The position numbers and the translations under genes are program-made. Shown here one piece after another: positions 45,793-54,440 of a DNA stretch of 64,000 bases. Source of the DNA: DASQPR01 sp963727415. Lineage in GTDB: Bacteria > Actinomycetota > Actinomycetes > Mycobacteriales > Micromonosporaceae. Numbering within the stretch: the stretch's first letter is position 1; every line of letters begins with the position of its first letter. The stretch lies in assembly GCA_963727415.1 (NCBI GenBank), contig CAVSGF010000001.1, positions 248,001 through 312,000 on the forward strand, given 5' to 3'. Under the pieces are notes generated by a model. The model was not told the DNA's origin. It saw only the letters and a program-made list of their open reading frames with translations, and searched no databases.

Positions 45793-46798
45793 TGCATTCC
45801 TTCCTTGACTGACATGCTGCCGCCCTTCCCCATGTGCCAGGCTCTCCCCGGCTCGGAGTACTACGGCGGCTCCGCCCCGCCATCGGCCTTCGGCTGGCAT
45901 CGCACCTATCCACATCCCGCCCCCTGGCTGGGAACGTCACGCGGAACGACTCGACGGCGGTTCCCACGTTCACTGTCATCCGGTCAACAGATGAGGCATC
46001 CGGCTTTACCCCTGCGGCATCGCCACGGCTACGCCGTAGACCTTCACCGTGGCCTCCCAGCCCAGGCTTCGAAGACCCGACCAGGAGTTCCCCACCATCA
46101 CACGGTGGGTGCGCACCGCGCCCCCAGCCCATATCCACCAGGTTTGAGCGGGTATCCGTGAAGAGGCGTAACGCGGCCGGTTCCTTACGTATACCTATCC
46201 ATATCGCTCACCGCACGCTGATCCATCTGGCAGTGCTGGACCGCCGCGACTTCGTCGAGGCTGCTCCCACCCTCCCCGGCGATCCCCGGCTCAGGCTGCC
46301 TCCAGCTTCACCCGACCGCTACGACGGCCCGGCGACGAGGGTCTCTCACCCCCACCCGGTACTGACAACGCCTCGTGGCGCACTCGAACACGAACAAGAT
46401 CCTGATCTCCGAGCGCCGTGTCGACGGCGGCCGAAGCTCCTTCATATTCGGCAAATGGGATGCGGTGATCGTGTCGACCAACGGCCGGCCCACTGACGGG
46501 CCGCTCTGCTCCAGAACGAGGATCGCCTGATTGACCAGCCGATGACTGTCCCGATCGGTCTCTTAGAGATCATCCAGGAACTCCTCGACCTGGGCGGTCA
46601 GCAAGATCTCCCACTCCATACACCCCAGCCGAACTTAAGCATATCCTAAACCGCACGTGGGATCCGGCTGGTAACCAGGCGCTCGCCATCGCTGCCGCCG
46701 CCGTGCGGCGGCTCCACGCAAATCCAGGCTCGGAAACGGCCTCCTAGAACGGCGACCCTCTTGCGACGGTCAATTGCACGGAAGGAGTGCCGCTGTCC

Positions 46799-47017
46799 TT
46801 ATCTGCGGCCGTGGAAATGGTCGTCTTCGTGTTCGGCCACCCGCCCGAACAGATCACGCACCTCAAGCACGAGGTAACGGACAACCGCGATCAGTTGCGC
46901 ACGCTCCTGCTCCCACGATCCGATGCCCGCGTATTCCCTCGACCCGACCACCGGTGTCAACCGGGTCCCATCAGCGTCGAACTCCTGAAGGCGGGGGTCC
47001 TCGGACCAGTGCCGCAC
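46799..47017 (-). pseudogene. Truncated copy of the HWSEDPRL small protein (copy A)
   Basis: A 72-codon frame starting RHWSEDPRLQEFDADGTRL, nearly identical to the middle of the protein at 54800-55189, including VVGSREYAGIGSW and VAEHEDDHF. It lacks the C-terminal 45 residues and has a stop codon just before the matching N-terminus. It lies in the left member of a large direct repeat. Confidence 0.7.
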
Positions 47018-47411
47018 CTCAGGCCGTCACAGCCCACACCCAGTCCCGGTTCATCGGCACTCCCCTAAACGTGGGTCCGCTCTCCACACTCCCTCACTTC
47101 CTGACCGGCGCGGTCCGCACTGGGTAGCCTTCGAACTCGTCCGCAACCACCTCCCGCCGGAGGCAGCACCGCCCGCACCAGACGGCTCCTTCGGACGACG
47201 ACGATTAATAGCCCGGCACAACATCACGTCGTCGACCTAGGTCAGACACACCAATCACGGCACCGGCCACGCATCCGCAGATGAGTGCCCAGTCACATGA
47301 TCCGGACCAGCCCGGACCCGCCCCGCGTGACGGGGGACGCACCAGGACCACGTGATAGGCGACAGCGGAGCACACACGGAGCACACAGCAACGACAGATG
47401 TCGATACCAAA

Positions 47412-47451
47412 AACGGCCCCCGGTCAGCGCTTCCGCTGCCCAAGAGCCGTT
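47412..47451 (-). terminator. Terminator of the left tRNA-Arg fragment
   Basis: Hairpin GGGCAGCGGAAGCGCTGACC inside an outer AACGGC/GGCCGTT stem, followed on the minus strand by TTTTT. Same as the one at 55473-55515. Confidence 0.7.
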
Positions 47452-47456
47452 CCGTG

Positions 47457-47502
47457 TGGCGCGCCCCAAGGGATTCGAATCCCCAACCTTCTGATCCGTA
47501 GG
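47457..47502 (-). repeat. tRNA-Arg(ACG) 3'-half fragment, left copy
   Basis: Reads from the anticodon loop (CTACGGATCAG) through the T-arm (TTGGGGATTCGAATCCC) to an acceptor strand GGGGCGC, G and CCA. No 5' half precedes it. It differs at several bases from the copy at 55523. This is the usual shape of an attachment-site remnant of an element using tRNA-Arg. Confidence 0.75.
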
Positions 47503-47698
47503 AGCGTCGGCATCGCTACAGGGCCCAGTTCCTTCGGCCATGACCAGGGGGCCGTTGCCGCGGGAACAGGTCCTAGCGAAGGCCGTCGGCGCGTGGATCC
47601 TGTTGTTACATGGTGGGCCTGAACGTAAGACCGGTTCGGTGTGCTTCGGACCGAATTCCACGCGAGGTCAACGGGTGGTCCACGGTACGGTTTCGAGC

Positions 47699-49144
47699 GT
47701 GTCTGATTCCGCCTTCCGCGTACGTTTCGCGCCCTCGCCGACCGGCATGTTCCACGTCGGCAATGCCCGCACTCTGCTGCTTAACTGGGTGGTCGCGCGA
47801 CAGTCCGGCGGATCACTGGTGCTGCGGATCGAGGACACCGATGCAGCAAGGTCGCGGCCGGAGTGGACCGAGGGAATCATTCGGGCGATGGCCTGGCTCG
47901 GTGTTGACGAGAGCCAGTACGAGGGGCCGCTGTTCCAGTCGTCGTTCGTGGCCGAGCACACCAAGGCGACCCATCAGCTGTTCGACGCCGGCCTGGCCTA
48001 CTACTGCGACTGCGCCCGTGCGCAGGTCCGGGCCCGGACCGGTAACGCCTACACCGGCTACGACGGGCACTGCCGCGACCGTGGCCTCGCGGCCGGCGAT
48101 GGCCGTGCGCTGCGGTTCCGAACGCCGGACGAGGGCACCACGGTGGTGCGGGACCTGGTGCGTGGGGAGCCGACGTTCGAGAACAAGCTGATCGAAGACT
48201 TCGTGATCGCCCGTGGTGACGGGTCGCCGGTATTCCTGCTGGCGAACGTCGTGGACGACATCTCGATGGGCATCACGCTGGTGATCCGGGCCGAGGAGCA
48301 TCTGCCGAACACGCCAAAGCAGCAGCTGCTGTGGGAGGCGCTCGGGCATACGCCGCCAGCGTGGGCGCACACGCCAATGCTGGTCAACGAGAAGCGGCAG
48401 AAGCTGTCCAAGCGCCGGGACAAGGTCGCGCTGGAGATGTACCGCGACGAGGGATTCCTGCCCGGGGCGATGCGTAACTACCTCATGTTGGCCGGCTGGG
48501 CGCCCTCCGGCGATCGGGAGATCGTGCCGTGGCAGGTGATCGTCGACGAGTTCCGGCTGACCGACGTGAACTCGGCGCCGGCGTTCTTCGACGTGAAGAA
48601 GCTGCTGGCGTTCAACGGCGTGTATATCCGCGCCTTGGACCTGGACGCCTTCATAGCAGTGTGCCAGCCGTGGCTGACCGGCCCGTTCGTGTCGGCCAAG
48701 ACGCGGGAGGAGTCCGGGTTGGGGATCGTCGCCCCACCGTGGCGGCCCGACGCATACAATCCGGCGTTGTTCGCCCAGGTAGCGGAGCTGGCACAGACCC
48801 GCATCGGATTGCTATCGGAGATCGTCGACCACGTCGACTTCCTGTTCCTCGACGAGCCGACCAACGACGAGACGGCGTGGGCGAAGGCCACCCCGAACCT
48901 GGACGTGCTGCCAGCCGCAATCGAGGCATTCGAGGCGCTGCCCAGCTGGGACGCCGCATCCCTGAAAGAGGCGGTAGAGATGGTCGGTACCGCTCGTGGG
49001 CTGAAGCTGGGCAAAGCACAGGCGCCGGTGCGGGTGGCCGTGACCGGGCGCACGATCGGCCTACCACTGTTCGAGTCGCTGGAGGTGCTCGGCCGCGGTC
49101 GGTCAGTCGCTCGGCTGCGAGCGGCGATGGCCCGAGTTTGGTGA
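47699..49144 (+). CDS. gltX: Glutamyl-tRNA synthetase
   Basis: Class I synthetase of 481 residues. The HIGH-type motif is FAPSPTGMFHVGNARTLLLN, with LVLRIEDTDAARS close behind, and the KMSKS-type motif is KRQKLSKRRDKVAL. A C-terminal helical anticodon-binding region ends GLPLFESLEVLGRGRS. The GTG at 47699 is where similarity starts. It lies between two tRNA-Arg fragments, so it could be cargo of a former element; whether it is the only gltX cannot be told here. Confidence 0.93.
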   Translation: MSDSAFRVRFAPSPTGMFHVGNARTLLLNWVVARQSGGSLVLRIEDTDAARSRPEWTEGIIRAMAWLGVDESQYEGPLFQSSFVAEHTKATHQLFDAGLAYYCDCARAQVRARTGNAYTGYDGHCRDRGLAAGDGRALRFRTPDEGTTVVRDLVRGEPTFENKLIEDFVIARGDGSPVFLLANVVDDISMGITLVIRAEEHLPNTPKQQLLWEALGHTPPAWAHTPMLVNEKRQKLSKRRDKVALEMYRDEGFLPGAMRNYLMLAGWAPSGDREIVPWQVIVDEFRLTDVNSAPAFFDVKKLLAFNGVYIRALDLDAFIAVCQPWLTGPFVSAKTREESGLGIVAPPWRPDAYNPALFAQVAELAQTRIGLLSEIVDHVDFLFLDEPTNDETAWAKATPNLDVLPAAIEAFEALPSWDAASLKEAVEMVGTARGLKLGKAQAPVRVAVTGRTIGLPLFESLEVLGRGRSVARLRAAMARVW

Positions 49145-49227
49145 GCAGCTCGAAGATTCCCGGTCACTATGGTCTGGACGTAGCCTTTGGCGGCCAACGC
49201 GGCAAGGGCCTCCCACGCCCCCGGCAA
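49145..49227 (-). pseudogene. HAD-phosphatase fragment
   Basis: About 27 codons read LPGAWEALAALAAKGYVQTI followed by VTGNLR, the cap-to-core segment of HAD phosphatases of the phosphoglycolate type. Nothing before or after continues it. Confidence 0.5.
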
Positions 49228-49394
49228 GTCGCGGCCCCTGTTGTGCGGCTCGACTTAACGTTCAAGATGGAGTTCGCGGAGCGCGCTCGCATACGAATCG
49301 GTCGGCTCGGGGGTGGCTTCTACGCCATGGAGACCCGCAGTCTCGGCAAAGATGCGGAACTCCGTACTGCCGGACACCAATGCAGCATGCCGAA

Positions 49395-49514
49395 ATGGCT
49401 CATGGCTTCTTTTCGCCTGAGTACTACGTCCTCGACAACTTCTCGCCTCGCGCCATCGAGTTCCGCGGCGAGTTCTATCCCGCGGTCGAGCATGCCTACC
49501 AGCCGGCAACTTGA
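49395..49514 (+). pseudogene. NADAR-domain protein fragment
   Basis: ATG 49395 opens MAHGFFSPEYYVLDNFSPRA and YPAVEHAYQ, the N-terminal signature of NADAR (DUF1768) proteins linked to ADP-ribose metabolism. The frame stops after 39 codons, where the family continues for 100 or more residues. Confidence 0.65.
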
Positions 49515-49597
49515 AGCTGCTCATGGCGGCGCACGCGTGCCGGGCCGTGGGGAGGTCTGGTCGCGCTGGGCGCCGGGCACGGCTCTAGAATCTCGCC

Positions 49598-50512
49598 GTG
49601 ACCGCCGACGGTGAGCGCGTCCTGATCAACGGCGTCGATCTGTTCGTCCGTCGCTGCGGCGATCCGAACGCTCCACTGCTGGTGGTCATTCATGGCGGCC
49701 CGAGCTGGGATCACTCCTATCTACTTCCTGCCGTGGCCAAACTCGCCGATGTCGCGCATGTACTGCTGTTCGATCTGCGAGGTTGCGGGCGCAGCTGTCG
49801 CGTCGCGCCGTACGGTGACCTACCGGTGGAATCGCTCCAGCCGGACCTTATCGCCGACGATGTACGCGGGCTCATCGACCGCTATGGCGGCGGCCGGGGC
49901 GACGTGCTCGGGTTCTCGTACGGCGGGATGGTGGCAATGCGGGTGGTCGGCCAGCATCCAGAGTCGGTACGCCGGCTGATCCTTGCGTCAACCACGGCGT
50001 ACACGGACTTCCAGGATGACCTCGATATGTCTGGCGACCGTGCCGAACGAGCGGCCATGGCCACCGACATCGCGTGGGACGATCCTCGCTACACCGGACC
50101 CGCCGCGCCCGATGGTGCCCTCAGCCGTGCGATGGCCTACGGCGACGCGCCACTAAATGTCTGGCGGCTCGACCGGCTTGCAGAGTGGTACGAGGTGTTG
50201 GAGCGAACCCTGTTCAGCAGCGACTGGACTGAGCCGTTCGTATCGGGCCGGCTGCGCTCTCCGCGTCCTGAGGACCCGGAAGCGGCACTGAATCGATGGA
50301 ACGGCCCGGTGCTGATCTTGCACGGTGAACGGGAGATGAGCTTCCCGGTCTCGGTCGCCCGGCGGCTGCACGAGGCAGTGCCGCACAGTCGACTGGTCCT
50401 CGTGCAGGACGCGGCGCACATGGCCCACTTCGACAATCCGGCTGCCTGGCTCGCCGCGGTCCGCAGCTTTCTCAGTGCTGACGACGGGATGGCGACCAAC
50501 ATCCAGCGTTGA
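49598..50512 (+). CDS. Alpha/beta hydrolase (proline iminopeptidase-like)
   Basis: A 304-residue serine hydrolase. The oxyanion segment is VIHGGPSWDHSYLLP, the nucleophile elbow GFSYGGMVAMRV (Ser in GxSxG), then LILHGEREMSFPVSVA and the catalytic His in DAAHMAHFDNP. The HGGP and RGCGRS motifs place it near proline iminopeptidases. Start is GTG 49598. It stands alone among gene fragments. Confidence 0.88.
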   Translation: MTADGERVLINGVDLFVRRCGDPNAPLLVVIHGGPSWDHSYLLPAVAKLADVAHVLLFDLRGCGRSCRVAPYGDLPVESLQPDLIADDVRGLIDRYGGGRGDVLGFSYGGMVAMRVVGQHPESVRRLILASTTAYTDFQDDLDMSGDRAERAAMATDIAWDDPRYTGPAAPDGALSRAMAYGDAPLNVWRLDRLAEWYEVLERTLFSSDWTEPFVSGRLRSPRPEDPEAALNRWNGPVLILHGEREMSFPVSVARRLHEAVPHSRLVLVQDAAHMAHFDNPAAWLAAVRSFLSADDGMATNIQR

Positions 50513-50679
50513 TCCCGCCCATCGGCGTTCCGGTCGCAACCTCGAACATGACGGTGCCGGTGCGTGACGGGTCAGGTGACCGGTGGGAAGGCGGTGGCTT
50601 CCTGGTAGAGCTGGCCAGTCTGCGGGTTGGCGTCCGAGTTCGTCCCCGACCAGGAGGAGCAGGGCCTGGACCGAGCGGC

Positions 50680-50820
50680 GGCCCCCCAGTCTCGACGAGG
50701 TGCTGGCCGCGCGAGACGTGCAAGGCGCTGAGCTAGAGCGTTGGCTGTCGACGGTAACGGCCGCTCAGCTCTCGGCGCCCGCGCCAGTGCCAGCAGGCCC
50801 GGGTTGGCCGCCGTTGACAC
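50680..50820 (+). pseudogene. DinB-family fragment
   Basis: A run reading PPSLDEVLAARDVQGAELER and WLSTVTAAQLSAPAPVPAGP resembles the start of a helical DinB/maleylpyruvate-isomerase-type domain. It has no start and ends before the metal-binding residues. The rest of 50513-50883 shows nothing. Confidence 0.45.
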
Positions 50821-50883
50821 CGGAACAGCAATTGATCTTCGCGGCGTGGCAACCCGTCTCAACGGGATGGAGTTCAAAGGGGC

Positions 50884-51411
50884 ATGCGGGTAGACCCCAC
50901 CTTTGAAGTGTTTGTCGAAGACAGATCCACGGCATTGCTCCGCACCGCTTACGTGCTTACCGGGGATCGCGGGCACGCCGAGGATCTGTTGCAGACGGCC
51001 CTGTTGCGCACCGCGCGGCACTGGTCGCGGGCGCGCGAGGCACCAGAGGCGTACGCCCGCCAGGTACTGGTCAACCTCTCGCGGGATCGGATCAGGCGGC
51101 TGGTCCGGCGGCCGAGGGAGGCGCCAATGCCACCTGATCCGGGGTATCTGCGCGCGGTCGACGGCGGGTACGAACGAGTGACCGAGCGCCGGGTGGTTAT
51201 GCGGGCGGTGGCCGAGCTGCCTACCCGCCAGCGGCAGGTCATCGCGCTTCGTTTCTTTGAGGACCTGTCGGTCGAGCAAACCGCAGAGCTGCTCGGCTTC
51301 TCCACCGGGACGGTCAAGTCGTACACGTCCCGGGCCCTGGCCAGGCTGCGCGAGCTCCTGGCGGACGATCACCAACCCTATCTCTTGGAGGTTTCCGATG
51401 CTCACCGATGA
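50884..51411 (+). CDS. SigE-family RNA polymerase sigma factor
   Basis: ECF-type sigma factor, 175 residues. Region 2 is LLRTAYVLTGDRGHAEDLLQ with YARQVLVNLSRDRIRRL. Region 4 is LPTRQRQVIALRFFEDLSVE and TAELLGFSTGTVKSYTSRAL. AAAGGGGC precedes ATG 50884. The downstream membrane protein overlaps it by 14 bp, the usual sigma/anti-sigma arrangement of this family. Confidence 0.92.
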   Translation: MRVDPTFEVFVEDRSTALLRTAYVLTGDRGHAEDLLQTALLRTARHWSRAREAPEAYARQVLVNLSRDRIRRLVRRPREAPMPPDPGYLRAVDGGYERVTERRVVMRAVAELPTRQRQVIALRFFEDLSVEQTAELLGFSTGTVKSYTSRALARLRELLADDHQPYLLEVSDAHR

Positions 51412-52297
51412 GCAGTACGGCCACCAGCTCGGTGTCCAACTACGGCACGAATTGGAGGACGTACACGCGGCCCCAAACCTGGTCTCTAAGCTGCGCCGGC
51501 CCCAAGCCCGGCGTACCTGGGCGATCCGTACCGCGATCGCCAGTCCGGTGGTCGCCGTGGCCGCGGCCGCCATTCTGGTCATGACGGTCGGGCAGGGCGC
51601 GCCGGACGAAGGGCGTCAGGCAAACAGCAACGTGCAGTTTGAGAACGTGGCCTATGTGCAGAATCAAACCCTCAAGGCGCTGAGCCGGGCCTCGGACTAC
51701 GTCATCGACGCGAAGAGCACCTATAAGGGCGGCCATTACGAAGAGTGGACGGATACAGCCACGCACCGATACCGAAGCGACGTCTACGGCACGTCGACCC
51801 ACGGTTCCGGGTCACAGGACAGAAAGGCGCCCCCGGCCGCCTCCAACCAGACGGCGGATCCCATCCATCAATCGCACCTCGTCACCGGTCCGGAAGGTGA
51901 TCAGCGCATCGTGACCGTCGACTACGACCTCAAGCAGTGGTGGACGGACCGCCTGCCCGACGAGAACCCTTCCGAGGTGCCGGACATCACCGACCCGGAC
52001 AGCATCCGCAAAGCGATCGCCGACGGCACGGTACAGCTGGTGGGCAAAGAAAACGTCGACGGCCTGGACACCCTGCACCTGCAACTCTTCGGCCCGAAGC
52101 GGTCGTACCGCATCGATATGTGGGTCGACGAGTCGAACTACCTGCCGGTTCAGGGAACTGCAGTCAAGGCCACCGGCAAAGATGAGTTCCCGGCCACTGC
52201 CACAGTGACGACAAAGTACTCCTGGCTGCCGCGCACCGAGAAGAACCTGGCGTATCTGGTGCTAACGCCCCCACCGGGCTTTGAACACGTGAAGTGA
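51398..52297 (+). CDS. Membrane-anchored partner of the SigE-type sigma factor
   Basis: A 299-residue protein with a cytoplasmic head of about 45 residues (EQYGHQLGVQLRHELEDVHA), one membrane helix (AIASPVVAVAAAAILVMTVG) and a large exported domain. The domain reads YDLKQWWTDRLPDE and ENVDGLDTLHLQLFGP, a lipoprotein-like beta fold. TTGGAGG precedes ATG 51398. Overlap with the sigma gene supports a sensor or anti-sigma role; no classical zinc anti-sigma motif is seen. Confidence 0.8.
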   Translation: MLTDEQYGHQLGVQLRHELEDVHAAPNLVSKLRRPQARRTWAIRTAIASPVVAVAAAAILVMTVGQGAPDEGRQANSNVQFENVAYVQNQTLKALSRASDYVIDAKSTYKGGHYEEWTDTATHRYRSDVYGTSTHGSGSQDRKAPPAASNQTADPIHQSHLVTGPEGDQRIVTVDYDLKQWWTDRLPDENPSEVPDITDPDSIRKAIADGTVQLVGKENVDGLDTLHLQLFGPKRSYRIDMWVDESNYLPVQGTAVKATGKDEFPATATVTTKYSWLPRTEKNLAYLVLTPPPGFEHVK

Positions 52298-52301
52298 CGC
52301 C

Positions 52302-52335
52302 ATGCGGGGCCGCATCTTCCGGTGCGGCCCCGCAT
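52302..52335 (+). terminator. Terminator after the sigma operon
   Basis: A perfect 13-bp stem (ATGCGGGGCCGCA and complement) with an 8-nt loop starts five bases after the stop. Confidence 0.8.
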
Positions 52336-52586
52336 GCGTCCTGTTCGTGAGTACACCAGATCCGCAGCGTCGGCTTGCAGAGAAGCATCGGTGCTCCCGT
52401 CGCCGCCGTGCTCACGCGACGGGCTGCGTGAGGCGGAGATGTATGCAGCAGCACTCGTCTCGGCAAAGGTGGACGTTTTCCATGTGGCTCGCCGACGCCC
52501 GATCAGCGGCTAATGAGGATGGTCGGCAGGACGGCAGCGTGGGAAACCCAAGTGAGTGGGCGGTCCGCGTCGGGCATGATGCGATC

Positions 52587-53266
52587 ATGAACCACGACAG
52601 CGACCATGAACCTCTCGGCGTTGATAACCCGGCATCTGCTCAGCTCGAGGAGCGGGTGTGGTCGTGGGTGAGGTCCCAGGGAGAACAGGAAGAACGGGTG
52701 CGGCACGCCAGCATGCTTGTCGGTCTCCGGCTGGCAGCGGTGCGTTATTTCGACATCGACTACTTCCGCGATGAGATCGCGGCGAACCAGGCCGGCCCAC
52801 GGGAGATCACAGACGACGCCGAGTGGCGCGATCCGATCTGGCGCTGCTCTGGGTTCGACTCCGTCGACTACGGCATCGAGTTGGAGATGCTGGGTGGCCG
52901 GGTGTTCTCGCTGACATGGGATCCACCGGGTATGTGCGAGGGCATTGGGATGCGCGAGGTGCCTCTGCGCGGTACGGGAGTTCGCGTCGATGCCGACGTT
53001 GCAGTCTGGGACGTCAGCCAGCGCAGCGAATGGCGGCGCTTCATCGGAGCGGAAGTCACCGATGTCGGGTTGAACTACCTGCCGTGGAAGGACGGCCACC
53101 TCAGCGGCTTCTGGTGTCCTGGGATCAGCCTGCTGTTCGGCATCGCCCACGTTGAGCTTTTGCTGGGTGATGCGAACCAAAGGGACAACTGCGCACGTCG
53201 GCCGACAACGTTGCGGTGCTGTTCGACCCGGTTGAGCTTCCGGCGTGGGAGCAGTCGAAGCCCTGA
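52587..53266 (+). pseudogene. Hypothetical protein, one frameshift near the end
   Basis: ATG 52587 begins MNHDSDHEPLGVDNPASAQL. A regular soluble protein of about 226 residues follows (ERVWSWVRSQGEQEER, GGRVFSLTWDPPGMCEG, WRRFIGAEVTDVGLNYLPW). Near 53190 the good frame shifts and continues SADNVAVLFDPVELPAWEQ to a stop at 53266. In the unshifted frame the tail is Arg/Cys-rich nonsense. Family not recognised. Confidence 0.55.
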
Positions 53267-54058
53267 CCGGAAATGATCCGCTGATAAATCCAGTGCCCGG
53301 TGCTTGCATTCCGCACGCCGCACTCATCGAGGCAGACCAGTGCACCGCTGGGTAAGCAGCATGACTTTGGTGGGATACCTCTGGCGGTGCACAAGGAGGC
53401 GAGAGTGCGCCAAGCCTCCGCGGCTTGGAGTTACTCCGCTTGCTCGAGCCAACCCGTGTTAGGTCCTCCTCATCGTCGGACGCGACGATGACCTGGTCCC
53501 AGGCGTTGAAGATCGCTGCCGCCTGCCGCTCACAAAAGGCCAAGCCACTCAGTAGGCGTTGTTCCAGGGTCACGCCTTGAGGTAACCGCAGACATCTCCG
53601 GCACTGCCACCGTTGTACCAGTCACCTGCCGGCTGATCCGCGCGGATCCAGCAGGGACAACTTCACCAAGACGGCCCCAGCCAGGCCATCTATGTCGACG
53701 ATGGCATCTCAGGCCGTGGGCGGCACCGCGAGCGGCGCAGCCGCCACCCCGCACGTCCAATGCCTTCTTCGCCGAGCTGGGCCCAGCACGATGAGGTCGT
53801 GAAGCAGCGACGGTTCTCAGGTGCTGCCGGCACGGTGCCATAAGCCCAGCCAAAGCCGGGTAATCGCTCAAAACGCATCTCTATCGGACAGGCCAGCCCG
53901 TCACTACCACCGATGGCACCTTGAAGGAGATCGCGGCAGAGATCGCCAAAGTCGTCCGGCAGCTCGCGAACAAGCCCCGCTTAGCTAGCAGACCGCGCGC
54001 AAAGTCTGACGGCGGGCGCCCCAGCCGGCTAGGCGCTGGCCCCTCTGCGCCTGCCGTT
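53267..54058. pseudogene. Gene graveyard: third copy of the HWSEDPRL N-terminus and a recombinase-like scrap
   Basis: On the minus strand at about 53567-53605, PEMSAVTSRRD matches the N-terminal PEISAVTSRRE of the protein at 54800-55189. On the plus strand near 53660-53720, QAIYVDDGISGRGRHRER resembles the N-terminal domain of serine recombinases. At 53915-53990, TLKEIAAEIAKVVRQLANKP is a helical scrap. No intact gene is present. Confidence 0.4.
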
Positions 54059-54074
54059 ATATACTCGTGTATAT
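54059..54074. promoter_or_regulatory. ATATAC-TCGT-GTATAT palindrome over a -10 box
   Basis: A 6-4-6 inverted repeat overlaps TATACT (54060-54065), a near-consensus -10, and runs into the toxin ATG at 54073. Transcription would start at or next to the ATG, so the message is probably leaderless. The antitoxin is the likely binder. Confidence 0.5.
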
Positions 54075-54429
54075 GGGCGACAGGTACGACGTCGAACTTG
54101 AGCCCGAGGTCCGGGACTGGCTCGACAGCCTGTCGCTTGCCGACTATCGAGCCGTGGAGTATCACGCCGATCGGCTCGCCGATGCGCCCACCACCCTCGG
54201 CGAGCCTTACAGCAAACATCTGCACGGACCGGTTCGGGAATTGCGGTTCCATCTGGGCCGCTCAGCTTGGCGAGTCACCTACTGGCTCGCGCCGCAGCAA
54301 CGAATCGTCCTGCTGACGGTGTTCCGTAAGACTCGTGACCGCGAGACAAGCGAGGTCAACCGGGCCATCGCCGCGCAACGCACCTGCGAGACACACCACC
54401 AAGCGGCAACGCACACATACGACCGATGA
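54073..54429 (+). CDS. RelE/HigB-like (Gp49) toxin
   Basis: A 118-residue protein: MGDRYDVELEPEVRDWLDSL, then HLHGPVRELRFHLGRSAWRV and IVLLTVFRKTRDRE, the conserved core of Gp49-like mRNA interferases. Intact. The start ATG has no ribosome site but lies directly after a -10-like box. Followed 11 bp later by its antitoxin. It belongs to the same superfamily as the split toxin at 44-46.6 kb but is a different subgroup. Confidence 0.88.
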   Translation: MGDRYDVELEPEVRDWLDSLSLADYRAVEYHADRLADAPTTLGEPYSKHLHGPVRELRFHLGRSAWRVTYWLAPQQRIVLLTVFRKTRDRETSEVNRAIAAQRTCETHHQAATHTYDR

Positions 54430-54440
54430 AAGGAGGCAAC

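Larger units (their letters stand above)
44183..46383 (-). mobile_element. Group II intron (2,201 nt) with reverse transcriptase
   Basis: The 5' end is GTGCGCC, fitting the GUGYG consensus, and the 3' end is CTCAC, fitting the final AY. The reverse transcriptase frame lies in domain IV. A 34-nt domain V follows it, and the last 64 nt form a domain VI-like stem (GGGCCCAC pairing with GTGGGCC) with an unpaired A near the end. The boundaries were fixed by restoring the toxin reading frame. It interrupts the toxin gene in the sense direction, so splicing could rejoin the toxin message. Confidence 0.88.
44044..46619 (-). pseudogene. RelE/HigB (Gp49-like) toxin gene split by a group II intron
   Basis: Two exons on the minus strand: 46619-46384 (236 nt) and 44182-44044 (139 nt). 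Together they are 375 nt, an exact reading frame of 124 codons plus stop. Exon 1 encodes MEWEILLTAQVEEFLDDL and, further on, LPNMKELRPPSTRRSEIRIL. Exon 2 encodes AVLLIAGDKSGRWREWYRQA. Joining GA at the exon 1 end to C at exon 2 makes Asp in FVFDPWRSAV, the usual toxin sequence. However, codon 19 is TAA (46565-46563), where relatives have a sense codon, so even the spliced message has a premature stop. Confidence 0.85.
46790..47502. repeat. Left copy of ~0.75-kb imperfect direct repeat
   Basis: The segment carrying copy A, the GTGCCCAGTCACATGATCCG stretch, the terminator and the tRNA-Arg 3' fragment matches 54800-55565 in order and orientation with many substitutions and small indels. It explains the absence of other genes in 47018-47456. 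Confidence 0.75.

Noticed and set aside
46620..46790. Plus-strand run LKHILNRTWDPAGNQALAIA upstream of the toxin
   Set aside because: Looks protein-like but has no start, and no family is recognisable.
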